The notes beneath the pieces are model-generated. The model was not told where the DNA came from. It searched no databases and saw nothing but the letters and a program-made list of their open reading frames with translations. The position numbers and the translations under genes are program-made. DNA of 64,000 nucleotides from Lumbricus terrestris (Eukaryota; Annelida; Clitellata; Crassiclitellata; Lumbricidae), in contig OX457051.1 of the NCBI GenBank assembly GCA_949752735.1, forward strand, positions 647,501 through 711,500, given 5' to 3'. Below, piece by piece: positions 21,740 through 33,130 of the stretch (positions are counted from its first letter, which is position 1; every line of letters starts with the position of its first letter).

Positions 21740-24165
21740 GATAGTTTTGATTGGCGATTTCAACATTGATTTGTTGAAAGACAGTGATCACCCGCTGACA
21801 AACAATTTACTAGACTGCATCTCATCCCATCATTTTCTACCTGACATACTACAACCTACACGTATAACTGATACTACCTCTACACTAGCGCTACTGAATC
21901 TGTGAGCGGCGCTATACAAGTGTTCAATTACAATTACAATTACAATTACTAATCGATAAAATATTTACTAATACATGGCCTAGACATGACTGTGAACTCT
22001 TCGATGATTGTCACTGATCACTTACCCATAATGGGGTGGTATCTTATGCAACACACAAAGCAAGACAAACCAGCATCATAATTTTTTATAGCCTACTACA
22101 AGAATCATAAATGATCAGGCGGTAGACCAATAATATTTATACTGCTCCTAACGCAATCTGATTTCACTCTCGTCTCAGACCTGTGTACAGAAAACGATCC
22201 CCAAAAAGCATATGGAACTTTTCTTGATGTGTTTGCGAATGCATATAACACGGCCTTCCCACTGATAACACTGAATAAGCGTAATCGTCAAACTTTCAGC
22301 AACCCGTGGATGACTAAGGGACTTCTAAAATCTTGTAGAAAGAAAACAAACTTGTATTTAAAATACATAAAAAATTCAAACCCGACGATTAAAAAAAACG
22401 TTTATTACATATAAGAGCAAATTGAAAACGGTCAAAATTAATGCAGAACACTATTACAATGCTGCTGAATTTTTAAAATATAATAAAGATAATAGGCCCT
22501 AAAAAACCTGGAATGTCATAAAAACTATAGTTAATTCGAAGACTGATGATACTATAATTGAATCACTGACAATTAATGGCGGAAAAAATCAATAATTACT
22601 TCACTGGAATTGCTCAGAATCTATCGAAAAACAATCCCGTTTCAACTAGTTCGTTTACGAATTACCTGAAACCCTCACCTTTTCATTCATCTGCTGTGAA
22701 CCCAACATCGCCTGAAGAATTACTAGAGTTAAACCAAGCTCTGAAACTCACTCATAGTCCTGGACCGGATCGGCTTGATCCGAGAATAGTTGGTCTAAAC
22801 CTGGATCTTATAGCAATCCCACTAGTCAATATAAGCAATTGTTCCTTAATAACAGGAATAGTACTCGATGAATCTACAGTTAGGCTACTCCAATAGGCTA
22901 TTCAAACAAAATAATAAAGACGACTTAACAAACTATAGACCGATATCGATATTGTCCTTATACACTTCTCTAAATTAGCCTACTAGAAAAAGTAATGCAT
23001 CACAGACTGCATATTGTATAACTACATATCCAAATGCATTATTCTACACCCCTTTCAGCACCGCTTTAGATCAGGTCATTCGACTGCAATGTCACTGATA
23101 AATATCGAAGATCAGATTTCCGAAGCCATTGATAACAATGAATTTCCATAGGAATATTTTAGATCTAACCAAAATTTTTACACTGTATATCATGAGATAC
23201 TAATTAAAAAATCACAAACTACGGTGTAAGGGTATCACTCTTTCCTGATTCAAGGATTATCTTAGTCACAGACAACAGCAAGTCAAATGCAATGGCGCAA
23301 CTTCACGCTGGAAATTAATTAAATTTGGAGTACCACAAGGATCAATATTAGGTCCTCTGTTATTCTTGATATACATCAACAACCTTCCCAATATAACCTC
23401 TATTCTGCACTTTATACTATATGCTGGCGACTCCAAAATCTTCGTCTCACACATATCCTATGAGGAATTATTCCGAACCCTTAATGAAGAACGTGTGCTA
23501 GTGTCTGATTGGTTCAAGGCAAGCAAACTATCTCTTAACTTGACAAAAACCAACTACATTTTCTTCTACTCTCATAGGAAATCAACTCCACAACTGAGGG
23601 GAAAAGTCCATAATATTATAGAGAATATCGATATTCCACAAGTCGAATATGTAAAATTTCTTGGAGTCTATGTGGACCAACATTTAACCTGACTAGGGTA
23701 CTGAAACTGGCTAAAACATAGGAATACTAACTCGAATATCTTATTTACTGCTTAGAAACATTCTGCTCACCTTTTACTAATCTGTGATAAACCCGTACAT
23801 ATCCTTGTGTAACATGATATGGGCATCTAAGTACAACTTTCGACTTCACAGAATTATTGTTTTGCAGAAAAGAATTGTCAGATTAATAGCTGGTTCTCCT
23901 TACAACTCGCACTCAGAAAAGTTATTCACGCAGCTCGGGATTCTAAAAGTTTTACAAGTTAAACAATATTATTGCAGACGTGTGAAACGCTTATGCCTAA
24001 TACCAGAAAACGTGCATAGGTGACCCTAACCAGCGGGACTCTGCAGTCCCTTCTGGATTCCCGTTTTGTTACTAAGAGTTTTCATGTCTATTTTGATGTG
24101 ATGCCATATCCTGTTTGCTTCATGGCTCAGTAAAAAATTGATTGATTGATTGATTGATTGATTGA
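21740..24165 (+). mobile_element. CR1/Jockey-superfamily LINE, decayed copy 2
   Basis: Collinear with copy 1. Visible pieces are the endonuclease end (about 21740-22080), RT start 22576-22896 (SPGPDRLDPRIV), the GVPQGSILGPLLF region near 23330, YAGDSKIFVS (catalytic FADD degenerated to YAGD) at about 23420, and LGVYVDQHLT at about 23660. It ends with a (TTGA)n tail at 24140-24165. Stops and frameshifts throughout. Confidence 0.82.
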
Positions 24166-25299
24166 GAACTATAAGCGTCTTTCTCTGCAAAGTTATCAGC
24201 AAGAGATAGGCTACATGTATATAGGCCTAGGCAACGGTCGTGCCATCGGGGTCACGCAATCACACAACTTTATAAGTAGACCAAAATTCATTATAAGTGA
24301 CATTAATTAATATAGAACAGCATTTTTTAATAACTTTGATCTAATAAGAAATTGATGAAAATTCAATGTATTGAAATCTTTTCAAATTGAAATTGTAGGG
24401 TATAAAAATAAGTCAGCGTAAGTTTATGCCGATCGACCTAAAGCAATTAAAATCTAATCAGAAGTGAATATTATAGATGTGTACCGGTACTAAATTATAT
24501 ATTGTAAGCTTACTTAAAATTGTTACTTATAAGCCTGTATGACAAAGACGTTTATTACAAAAAAACTCCTGTAGGTTGCATTTCTTGTATGTAACTACCA
24601 CAATCATGTAGCCTATTTCTTAAATAACATTACTCGGCTGAATCATTGAGAGTACAGTGAAAACGTATGGAATAGCCGATCAGACAAAAATAAAATCAAG
24701 AAAAATAATGACAGACAGTAAATAAATAATTAAATAAAGCTAAACTCATTTATAACATTAACGATAATGTCACACGGATTCCTACATCTTCCATGTAACC
24801 TTGCCTTGGGGTAACACTCAGCAACTTCTACATTGTGCTTTCTATGGTGCGTTGAAGCTCTTATAAGTATACAGGCCGTGTCTTGACAGTAACTCAAGAA
24901 CCATTTTCCTCTAACCTTTAGCATCAACAACCCGACAGATAGGCGCCTTTTACGGCTGCCGCTACTTTACATTATTTTTTTTAATGTTTTTGTTACATTA
25001 TTATTACTATACTTATCTAAATTATTATTTCTGTGTCTTATTTTACATTTTTGACATGTAGGCTAACCGAGTGCGACTTGTCTGATTTTCAATTAAACGA
25101 ATATACAAAGTAACTGGTCTGTTAGTCTCCGCATCAACAATAAATCCATTCAGCCTGTCAAGTGACTTACATTCGTTGCAAATCCATAAATGACTTAGGC
25201 CTATATACAGTCGTTGCAAACCCATGATTTGCAGCACCTCATTGTAAATACGTTTAAATTTGACCAATATATATTTTTAGTGGTTTTTCTGTAGCAATT
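24166..25299 (+). other. Duplicated 5' flank of peptide gene C
   Basis: Matches 13986-15375 (gene B flank) over most of its length and, in 24770-24940 and 25250 onward, the flank of gene D. No coding sequence was seen. Confidence 0.6.
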
Positions 25300-25773
25300 C
25301 AAGCGATTGATAGTCATTAGTAAACTGATCGACGCCATTTTAAATGATTTGTACTCCAATAGAACGTTATTAAAGTCCCTTCTCTGTCAAGCGTTTATGC
25401 TTTATTGGCAGTAGCCTATTATAGCCTATAAATTACCAATTTATAGTCACGTGGTTGTAATTTATTTCTGCAATAAACTATCTGATGATATCATGATTGC
25501 TGAACGGTAATGGATCACCGCGGTTTAGTTGAATTCAAAAGGTAAAAAAATAGCGAGTAATTTATCACAAAGCAAAGAATCATCGACAATGTTGGGTCCA
25601 CAACATACTTCAAACTAGGTAGAGAACAGTAAATCAAAAGCAGCCGAAATCAGAAGCTCGGTCAACGTTCTTGCCTTTCTATAAATGACAGAGCGTAGTC
25701 GTAGGATAACGTGGAGGCCCAACTACTCTGAACCCGACGCATTTCTCGATACTTTCCTAGAAGACAGCAGAAG
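25300..25773 (+). promoter_or_regulatory. Promoter and 5' UTR of gene C
   Basis: A TATAAAT box lies at 25680-25686, 94 nt before the ATG at 25774. The same box lies 94 nt before the ATG of gene D, and the surrounding sequence (CTTTCTATAAATGA, then AGAGCG.AGTCGTA, CGTGGAGGCC, CAACTACTCTGAAC) is shared. Start of transcription about 30 nt after the box, giving a ~60-nt leader, is inferred. Upstream similarity to D extends to about 25260. Confidence 0.68.
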
Positions 25774-25870
25774 ATGATTCGTCTGCCGTTCCTTGTGCTT
25801 CTTGTTCTGGTGGTGGTAGGGTGTTCCATCGCCGCTCCAGTTGAAAATGGCGCAGAATTTGTCGAGCTTG
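25774..25870 (+). CDS. Cysteine-rich peptide gene C, exon 1 (signal peptide)
   Basis: The ATG follows the shared leader AGCAGAAG. The exon encodes 32 residues plus one base: a hydrophobic core LPFLVLLVLVVVG, a likely signal-peptidase site after CSIA, then APVENGAEFVEL, the start of the acidic pro-region. The donor is G|GTAAGG. Length and phase equal exon 1 of gene D exactly. It continues in phase with 29821-29967 and 32807-32895, giving a precursor of about 110 residues directed to the secretory pathway. The first intron (3.9 kb) is swollen by retrotransposon, ATT arrays and a Helitron-like element. Confidence 0.82.
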
Positions 25871-26215
25871 GTAAGGTGTCCGTTATGTGTCAATTATATT
25901 TTTCCAAGTATGTCTCCCTCAGTTTACAATAATTATATACCATTCAGAATTAGAATATAAATAATCGCTAAATAGATATGCACTTCCGTCATAACGGTGC
26001 TGCTTCGGTTGATATAGCGCATTATATCAAAAAGACTATGATGGCACAGCGCATAATAATAATTATAATAATAATTATTATTATTATTATTTTTATTATT
26101 ATTTTCTTTCTTTCTTTCTCTTTTGCGCCCGAGGTAAGTATGTATGATCCCTCAGGCTTTAAAAACAATAAATAGATTATTATTAAATAATAATAATATT
26201 ATTATTATTATTATG

Positions 26216-26254
<39 letters not shown>

Positions 26255-26265
26255 GTTTTTTTTAA

Positions 26266-26296
<31 letters not shown>

Positions 26297-26316
26297 ACTG
26301 TCGGATTATATCATTG
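25871..26316. repeat. (ATT)n arrays and reversed hairpin tail in intron 1 of gene C
   Basis: AATAATTATTATT at 26044-26105, a reverse-oriented hairpin tail at about 26127-26162 (CCCGAGG...CCTCAGG arms), and (ATT)n at 26195-26296 abutting the 3' end of the minus-strand retrotransposon. Confidence 0.8.
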
Positions 26317-27610
26317 TTACAAAGGCAATGTGGACGAGAAACAGATGGCGTTCCCCCGCTGGACTGCCACCGAGATTCTTTGAAGAAGGTAACTCGTCTC
26401 GAGTCTGTCCTGAGTCGCCTCGGTCAACCTTCGTCCCAGGTCTAAAACAAAGTCCAGTCCCTCCGAGCTCCAAGAACCACCGGACTCCAATGCCACCGCC
26501 ACGAAGGCATGTGTCCGAGTGACTGCGGCGTACTTTGTTCTTTTGGCGACGGCTGCCTGGTTTGCGGCCTCGCCCGCTCCTGCTGATGTTGCTGCCAGAT
26601 GCGATGCCGCAAAGGTGTCTGACACTGTCACATCCCAAGTGAGACATCTCCCACATGACCAGGGAATAAGCGTCACACTGTCCGGCCGCTTTCATCCTCC
26701 CTGCTGAGCCCTAACGGCTCCTTCTGCGATGGAATATTCGCTCTTCTTAAGGCGCGCCATATGATGTCATTCAGCATATTATGGCGTTGTTGTCTGCCCG
26801 AGTTCTTTCTGCAAGCCAGACCGTGGAGTCCTCTGGCGTCGACTCTTTCGCCACAGTGACACAGGTGTGGTTGGCAGAGAGTTGCCCCGAGTCGCATTCC
26901 AACTGAAATCCTTATTACTTCATCGGACAGGCGCAGACCCAGAGCTGTTACCGGAGGTGCTAACAGCCAATCTCCTGCGTGTGGTGCCTGAGAGGCTAAG
27001 AGTCGAGCCCGGTCAAGTGCTGTACTCGCTGAATCGTTCAGGGATGCCCATGCCTTTTTGATCCAGAGGCTATCCCATTCTCTTTGACGGTGTGCTGCTG
27101 ATCCGGATGGTGGCTCGGATCCCGTGAATGTTGACCATGCGTTTAGCGCTGTGTCCACTACGTCGTCCGAGGTGTCAGCTGTTTCTGGTGGCAGTATGTT
27201 TGCTTGAAGTTCGCTAGTGCTCGCAGCAGATGCCAAGAAGGCAGAAAGTGCCAGCGTTGCAGCACAGCGTATTCCAAGCCCACCATCCTTCACCGGTAGG
27301 GATGCCTGAAGCCACTTCTCGTCCGATAGCTCCACGTTCAGTATGCTTGATAAGCCTTTTCTCAACAAAGAATTAAATCTAGTGAGACTAGGACAGTCGA
27401 CGCATAAGGCAGTGCGCATTGTGTAGAGGAGCTTTGGTACACTCAATCCATTACGCAATAGGATTAAAGCATCATGCGACTGAAGCATGGACAACCTCCC
27501 TATAGCTCGTTCCAGGTCTTCTGCCTTCTTGCTCACTACCTTATCAATGGCCGGCCCAGGCATCAGAGGTGAGCCTAGCAGCGTCGCTTCTTCCAATGGC
27601 GTGTTCTTGT
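26317..27610 (-). mobile_element. REL-type non-LTR retrotransposon, RT C-terminal part plus endonuclease
   Basis: Minus-strand frame 27596-26673 carries the RT thumb/connector (EDLERAIGRLSML...GGLGIRCAATLALSAF) and the Cys/His cluster CHCGERVDARGLHGLAC with QRHNMLND. A frameshift at about 26675, just at the PD motif, moves to frame 26676-26317 with TLIPW...LTWDVTVSDT. One frameshift is the main visible damage, so this is a relatively young copy. ATT arrays bound both ends. Confidence 0.78.
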
Positions 27611-27863
27611 GTTTATTATTATTATTATTATTATTATGTTTATTATTATTATGTTTATTATTATTATTATTATTATTATGTTTATTATTATTATTATTAT
27701 TATTATTTTATATTATTTTTTTATTTATTTTTTTGCCCTGAGGTACTTCATTCTCCCAGGGACTTATGGACTATTATTGATTTTGACTATTATTATTATA
27801 ATTATTATTATTATTATTATTGTTATTATTATTATTATTATTATTATTGTTATTATTATAATT

Positions 27864-27894
<31 letters not shown>

Positions 27895-28010
27895 TTATGG
27901 TTATTTTTATTATTATTATTATTATTATTATTGTTATTATTATTATTATAATTGTTATTATTATTATTAATATTATTGTTATTATTATTATTATTATTGT
28001 TATTATTATA

Positions 28011-28041
<31 letters not shown>

Positions 28042-28344
28042 TTATGGTTATGGTTATTATTATTATTATTATTGTTATTATTATTATTATAATTATTATT
28101 ATTATTATTTTTAATTTTTTTATTTATTTTTTTTAAAATTTATTTTTATTTTATTTTTTTTGCCCCGAGGTATTTAGGATCCCTCAGGGACTTAAATATT
28201 AATTAAGAACAGAATAAAAACATCTGGAACGGCACCTAATCGTCGTAAAGATCCTGCGCTGGGAAGGCGCCGCGGAATGCAACCACATTGAATCGCTGGA
28301 TCATAATGCTGAGGGGCTCCTGTAGGTAGGAGGTCTCGCGTGCA

Positions 28345-28400
<56 letters not shown>
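27611..28400. repeat. Long (ATT)n arrays with two reversed hairpin tails
   Basis: ATT runs with TATT, GTT and TTT variants fill 27615-28110 and 28345-28405. Reversed hairpin tails lie at about 27737-27764 and 28162-28190, each with a GCCC(T/C)GAGGTA arm and a CAGGGACTTA arm. This looks like several head-to-tail retroelement 3' ends in one array. Confidence 0.85.
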
Positions 28401-28406
<6 letters not shown>

Positions 28407-29207
28407 CCAGAGGAAATCATAATTCTCTTACACTTTGAACCAAGCTGCACCATTGAATGGCTGTGTGCAATACGAAAGTAATGTAAAGTGGGTGTGCGAT
28501 CAGTCAATACGGGTATTTTAATCTAAACAGTTTAACCCTCGGGCTACCAAGGGGGGGTGGTATCCACCCCCTAGGTATTAGATGGTCCCCAGCCTGATAA
28601 GCATCGCCACACCAAAGATGCAATCCTAAATGAGACTCGCTGCGGGAAAGGACCTCGCGCATGTATTGGGATACACTGTCGGACTTGGTAAACACCCTCC
28701 CCCAATAAGTCGCGCGCAGCCTAGTGAGCCCTCTACAACCTCTCAATCCGAACCCGCGAGAGAACAGCAAAGATGGAGGCGAAATAGTCGAGCGGCTCAG
28801 CACAAATGCATGGACAAGAGAAGCTGCAGCTTTAGAAGTCAGATAGCGAACATGACCCTGGCTACCGCAGTTGGTAGTAGCAGCACTGGATCTATATGAG
28901 ATGCGAGGGTGAGTTCAGAGTCCAGGAGCACTCTAAGGTCACACACCACCGAAGAAAAAGCCACAGATGGGAATTGAGAAGAGAGAACGCTCAGGTCAAC
29001 AGCTGTTGCCTAGTGCCCAACCAAATGAATTGGGTTTTTGGGCGGTTTGAGGACATCCAATCTAAGAGTGCTATATAATCAATGTGATAAATTACTGTCA
29101 TTGTGGTCTTCCAAAGAAGCGTGTCTTCAAAGAGACGGTCGAGTATAAATTTTTAATTTAGGTTCACTTAGATCTTTCTTGATCAGCTGCCTAGAAAATA
29201 ATACTAC
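28401..29207. other. Intron 1 DNA of gene C, unassigned repeat-like
   Basis: At 28545-28580 a small palindrome (GGGGGTGGTATCCACCCC) sits in what looks like the edge of a dispersed element running to about 28900. No coding capacity was recognised. Confidence 0.4.
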
Positions 29208-29720
29208 CACCTACCTCCCTCCCCACACCACCACGCTCCGACCTCCATCGGTAGGCCACCCGTAAAATTTTGTTTTCCCGAAAAAATTTTTATTCACCAC
29301 CACCACCACCCCACCCTCACCTCCACCACACTCCACCACATCCCACCCAGACCTCCACCGGTACGCCACCCGTAAAATTAGGATTTTCGGGAAAAAATTC
29401 TTCCCCAATAATACACTGACCCACCCGTCCCTGCGAGCCGAGGTGTGTGTTGGGTGGAGGCGAGGTGGCCCGTGTAAAAATCTGTCTAGTTGTTATGTTT
29501 GAGGTGAATAAGTGTATGAAACTTTGCATGGCAGCGGCTGAAAAAAATAGTGAAATGAGGGTTTTACCCCTCTAGCCCCATGGTGGCAGAGATTCGCCGA
29601 CCCGCCTATAACCTGCCCCTGGTCGACCCCGATCCTCTGTGAAGGATTGTGGTCGATTGCTTTACCCTTCAAACTGTGGCCGTGTTCATCTAACAAAAAA
29701 AGCCACAAACACACAGACTT
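29208..29720 (-). mobile_element. Helitron-like element in intron 1 of gene C
   Basis: In minus orientation the 5' domain starts at about 29720 (CTGTGTGTTTGTGGC), passes GGCGAATCTCTGCCACCATG and AGTTTCATACACTTATTCAC, and enters two GT-rich minisatellite units. The 3' hairpin and CTAG end are missing, so the copy is truncated. Confidence 0.55.
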
Positions 29721-29820
29721 ACGAAAAATATATATATAAGAATAGTGACCAAGAAGTTTATAGAAGTTGAACGTATGTTCAGAGTAAAGACTGCATAAGT
29801 GTCTTACTATCTTTTAACAG

Positions 29821-29967
29821 GACGCGACAATGGAGAAATACAAAGTCTGTATGAAGAATGGAAGACAATTCAACCGGAGGGAAGTTCTACATCGTTCGAG
29901 AGTTATCTCAATTGGCTGCAAAACCAAAAGACTTCGCGAGAGCTCGACGCTGACGCTGTTGACACAG
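29821..29967 (+). CDS. Cysteine-rich peptide gene C, exon 2 (acidic pro-region)
   Basis: 147 nt, phase 1 at both ends, acceptor CTTTTAACAG and donor G|GTAAAT. It encodes 49 pro-region residues with net charge about -6. A Tyr-x-Glu-x-Lys-x-Ile pattern, a Ser-Ser/Ser/Glu run, YLxWLxxQ and TxRE are shared with gene D exon 2 (39950), which points to a structured, not merely acidic, pro-segment. Two nucleotides differ from gene B. Confidence 0.85.
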
Positions 29968-30139
29968 GTAAATGTATACGCCATAATTCGTCGCCATGAG
30001 TAAGCTTAGCTAATTCTGACATGCAACGGGATCCATGTTTTCGATTCTATTTCCATCTACAAAACAATCAGGATACGTTCTTTTGTATTCATTTTTAAGA
30101 TTATGTATTTCGTAAAATGGATTGCATCCAATTGCATAA

Positions 30140-30160
30140 TATTAATAATAATAATAATAA
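30140..30160. repeat. Short (AAT)n tract at retrotransposon 5' junction
   Basis: AATAATAATAATAATA precedes the RT start, as at 17593. Confidence 0.85.
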
Positions 30161-32240
30161 TACCCCCAGAGAATGCTTTGTCAAGCTTGACTTCGCTAAC
30201 GCCTTAAAAACAGCCTGAGTCGCGATGTCATGCTGAAGCCCGCGCTTGAAGCTATCCCGGAGATTTACCTTTTTGTCCATCAGGCCTCTCTTCTTAGGTT
30301 TGGCAAATTCTCAATTCCTTTGCAAATGGGGCCCCAACAAGGGGACCCTCTCGGCGCTTTACTCTTTTGCCTGCCTTTGCAGCCCATTCTTCGTTCTTTG
30401 CAGTCGACATTCCGATTATGGTACTTGGGCGACCTCTCCTTGGGAGACCATAGGGAGACAGTAGCCCGGGATGTCGGACTGATCCGCCATCTCGGTCCTG
30501 CAATGGGTCTCCATCTGAACTGCGGCAAATGTTTGCTTTGTTTGTTTGTTTGCATGTGCACTTGTTATAGCGCCCCTTCAAGCTCTCTCTACTCAGAGGC
30601 GCTCCCGACTGCAGAGCGGACACTGCATCGGAGTTTCACGCCGAAGCGCTGAGCAATTGCGAGTGAAGGACTTGCCCAAGGTCCCTACGCGGCGACGTGA
30701 GGTGGGTTCGAACCTCGGACCTTCCGGCTTCAAGGCAACGACGCCACCACTACACCACCGCGCCCCACAAGATGTGATTGGTACTCCCGCAGCGGGGGCT
30801 TCGGAGACGATCACCGCTGGTCGGATTTCCAACGCCTGGACAGTCATTCGATCACCCTACTTGGGGCACCCTTCTTCAAGGGACAGGCTTTAGATGGCTG
30901 CCCTCGTGTTCAACAATGTGGACTCTTAAGTGTTACCATCAAAAACCTACACAGTGTGCCATCTCAAAGCGCCATTATACTGTTAAGATCCTCATTTTGT
31001 TGTCCCTAGGATTAGTTATCTGCTCCGCTGCTACCCTTTGTCTAATCACTCAACCTTAGAAAGGCTTGACAACATCACGAGAGAAGGCCTTGAATCCATC
31101 GTCAACATCAAGCTAGACAACACCCAATGGCTGCAGGCCACGCTGTCCATCAGAATGGCAGTCTGGGCGTGAGGAGGGTTGAATCGCTGGCTTCTTCTGC
31201 CTATACGCATTTACTGCGACCGCCCTTGCACTCCAGTCAGCCTTTCTTGGCCTCAGCTCGGCGGCATCCGATCCGCATACTAGGGGTGATATCTTGATGG
31301 CTCGTAGGGAAACACTTCCATCTTGTGTCGACCCGTTGCCGACTAAGCACTAGTAAGCAGACAACGTGGGACAAGCCAGTGATCGAAGCAGATAAATCGC
31401 CAGTTTGGGATAACAACAATAACCAAATTGACCGAGTGTGCTTGCTGGCAGTGAGCCCCACTCACTCAGGCGACTGGTTGACAGTCCTGCCAATCCCATC
31501 GTGAGGCCTCTGTGTCAGCAATGAGGCAGCGAGCGTGGAAGTTGGCTTTCGGTTGGGTCTGAGTCTCTGCAGCCCACATCAGTGTGGCTGCGGTGCTCTG
31601 GTGGGCCCTGATGGCCAACACGGTCTCGCATATAGATTGACTTTTGGGAGGTCCCTACGTCATCACGCCATCAATGATATAGTCTGGCGGGCGTTGCAGA
31701 GAGCTGTTGTCCCAAGTTCTAAAGAGCCGTCCGGTCTATCTCGAATAGACGGCAAGAGACCTGATGGAGCCACACTGATCCCCAGGGCAGCAGGCAAACA
31801 TCTGGCCTGGGAGACCACGGTGGTACACATCTGCGCGGCATCCTACATCACTTACACAGCGAATGTGGCGGGATCCCCTGCGGAACAAGCCGCCGTACGT
31901 AAAATCGAGAAGTACGTGGGGCTGCCATCATCACACCTCTTTATTCCCATTGCCCTGGAAACACTGGGTCCCATCAACTCTGCCGGTCTCAGCTTCATCC
32001 GCGAGGTTGGTCAGTCGTCTCTGGAGAGCCGCGAGAGGTGACCTTTCTATCTGTATTCACCGCTACAACGCCATTGCATTTCGTAGCACTTTTACTACTG
32101 TTGCGGAGGACGAGGCCTGATTTTCTAAACATTGAACAACGGCTCCAAGCATAATTTTTTGAAATCCCGAGAGATCCAAGTTACCTCGGGTAAAAAAATC
32201 CTGAAGGATCATTGATACCTCGGGTAAAAAATACAAAAAT
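30161..32240 (+). mobile_element. REL-type non-LTR retrotransposon, decayed, split by a SINE
   Basis: Collinear with 17594-19475. RT motifs GPQQGDPLGALLF and LWYLGDLSLG (YLDD changed to YLGD) lie at about 30330-30440. A SINE splits it at 30537-30772. The endonuclease part at 31535-32041 keeps CGCGALVGPDGQHG and KRPDGATLIP, but WDATV is changed to WETTV. Two hairpins close the 3' end (about 32160-32225). Catalytic losses in RT and endonuclease make it dead. Confidence 0.78.
30537..30772 (-). mobile_element. tRNA-derived SINE (family 1) inside the retrotransposon
   Basis: It interrupts a segment that is continuous in the paralogue at 17970-17985, with a short ATG-containing target duplication. 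It is absent from unit B, so it inserted after the B/C duplication. Confidence 0.75.
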
Positions 32241-32252
32241 AATAAGAAGAAA

Positions 32253-32290
<38 letters not shown>

Positions 32291-32376
32291 CGTAGTAATC
32301 GTTCCAGATGCATTGCTTTTATAAACTCGTAAGTCCCTGGGGGAACAAAGTACCTCAGGGCAATAAAAAATAAATA

Positions 32377-32411
<35 letters not shown>

Positions 32412-32440
32412 TAATAATAATAATAATCCAGCGATTAAAA
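32241..32440. repeat. (AAT)n arrays and hairpin tail in intron 2 of gene C
   Basis: AAT runs at 32255-32292 and 32377-32428 with a hairpin tail between them (GTCCCTGGGGGAAC...GTACCTCAGGGC). Confidence 0.85.
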
Positions 32441-32806
32441 AAAGGTCAGCAACTTTTTTGCCGGTAAAAATAGTACGTTTTCACGAATTTCTTCAATGGT
32501 CGTGTTAGAGTCGATTCAGTAGAACAAAAGGGAGAACAAAGGGGAACCAAAAGAGGCACAGTTCCCGACACGACATCTTTAAATGTTTCCTTTCTAAGGC
32601 GGTGGTGCTCTCAGTTTAATACACTCTTAACTGCTCTCCTTTCTCATGGAATTGGCCGGGAACGGCTCCGAATAGATGGGTCGCTATACAACTTCCCATC
32701 TATTGTCACAATACTTCATTCGACTGTTCATATTGCGCTTTTTGTGAGTGTCATAAAGCAACTCTGTATCAGTACACTCACTCACGAAGACTTGTTCTGT
32801 TTTTAG
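32441..32806 (+). other. Intron 2 of gene C, conserved part
   Basis: 32437-32610 matches 7310-7620. 32620-32806 matches the pre-exon-3 DNA of A and B. It ends CTGTTTTTAG. Confidence 0.6.
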
Positions 32807-32895
32807 GCGATGGTGCTGCCATTCAGAAGCGAGGATGTCGTTGGAAATGTAAGAGCCGCAAGAAGACAAAATGCGTAGTCAAATGCAGCGATTAG
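32807..32895 (+). CDS. Cysteine-rich peptide gene C, exon 3 (Lys-Arg site and mature peptide)
   Basis: Phase 1 entry; GDGAAIQKR and then a 20-residue mature peptide to TAG at 32893-32895. Cysteines at mature positions 2, 6, 14 and 18 (CX3C-X7-CX3C), starting GCRWKC. Eight Lys/Arg against one Asp make it strongly cationic, against a pro-region of about -6; this charge balance is common in antimicrobial precursors. Compared with gene B the mature part differs at 7 of 20 residues but keeps every Cys, the Trp and the cleavage site. Role (antimicrobial, venom-like or signalling) is open. Confidence 0.86.
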
Positions 32896-33130
32896 CCTTG
32901 CGTCATCTGCTCGTCCACAGTGAGCCGCCACCAGTACGACGCATTGTAGAGTTCCTGCTTAACTTGAACTCTAACTAAGCGAACATAAATTAATTAATTA
33001 ATTAATCAAGCATTGCATTGAATGCCGTGCTCAAGAGGAGCACGGCGATTGATTTAGTTCGAACTATTTTCTGGCATTTTTCTTATTAAGACTCAGATAA
33101 CAATTTCATTTACGAATTTCTTTCCGTTTC
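32896..33130 (+). promoter_or_regulatory. Conserved 3' UTR of gene C with perfect stem-loop
   Basis: The stem-loop at 33025-33045 has perfectly paired arms CCGTGCTC and GAGCACGG around AAGAG. The upstream UTR matches genes A and B. Confidence 0.6.

Noticed and set aside
27569..28136. Poly-Tyr and poly-Ile frames
   Set aside because: Direct translation of ATT microsatellites; the same at 6074-6322, 19793-20459 and 26144-26383.
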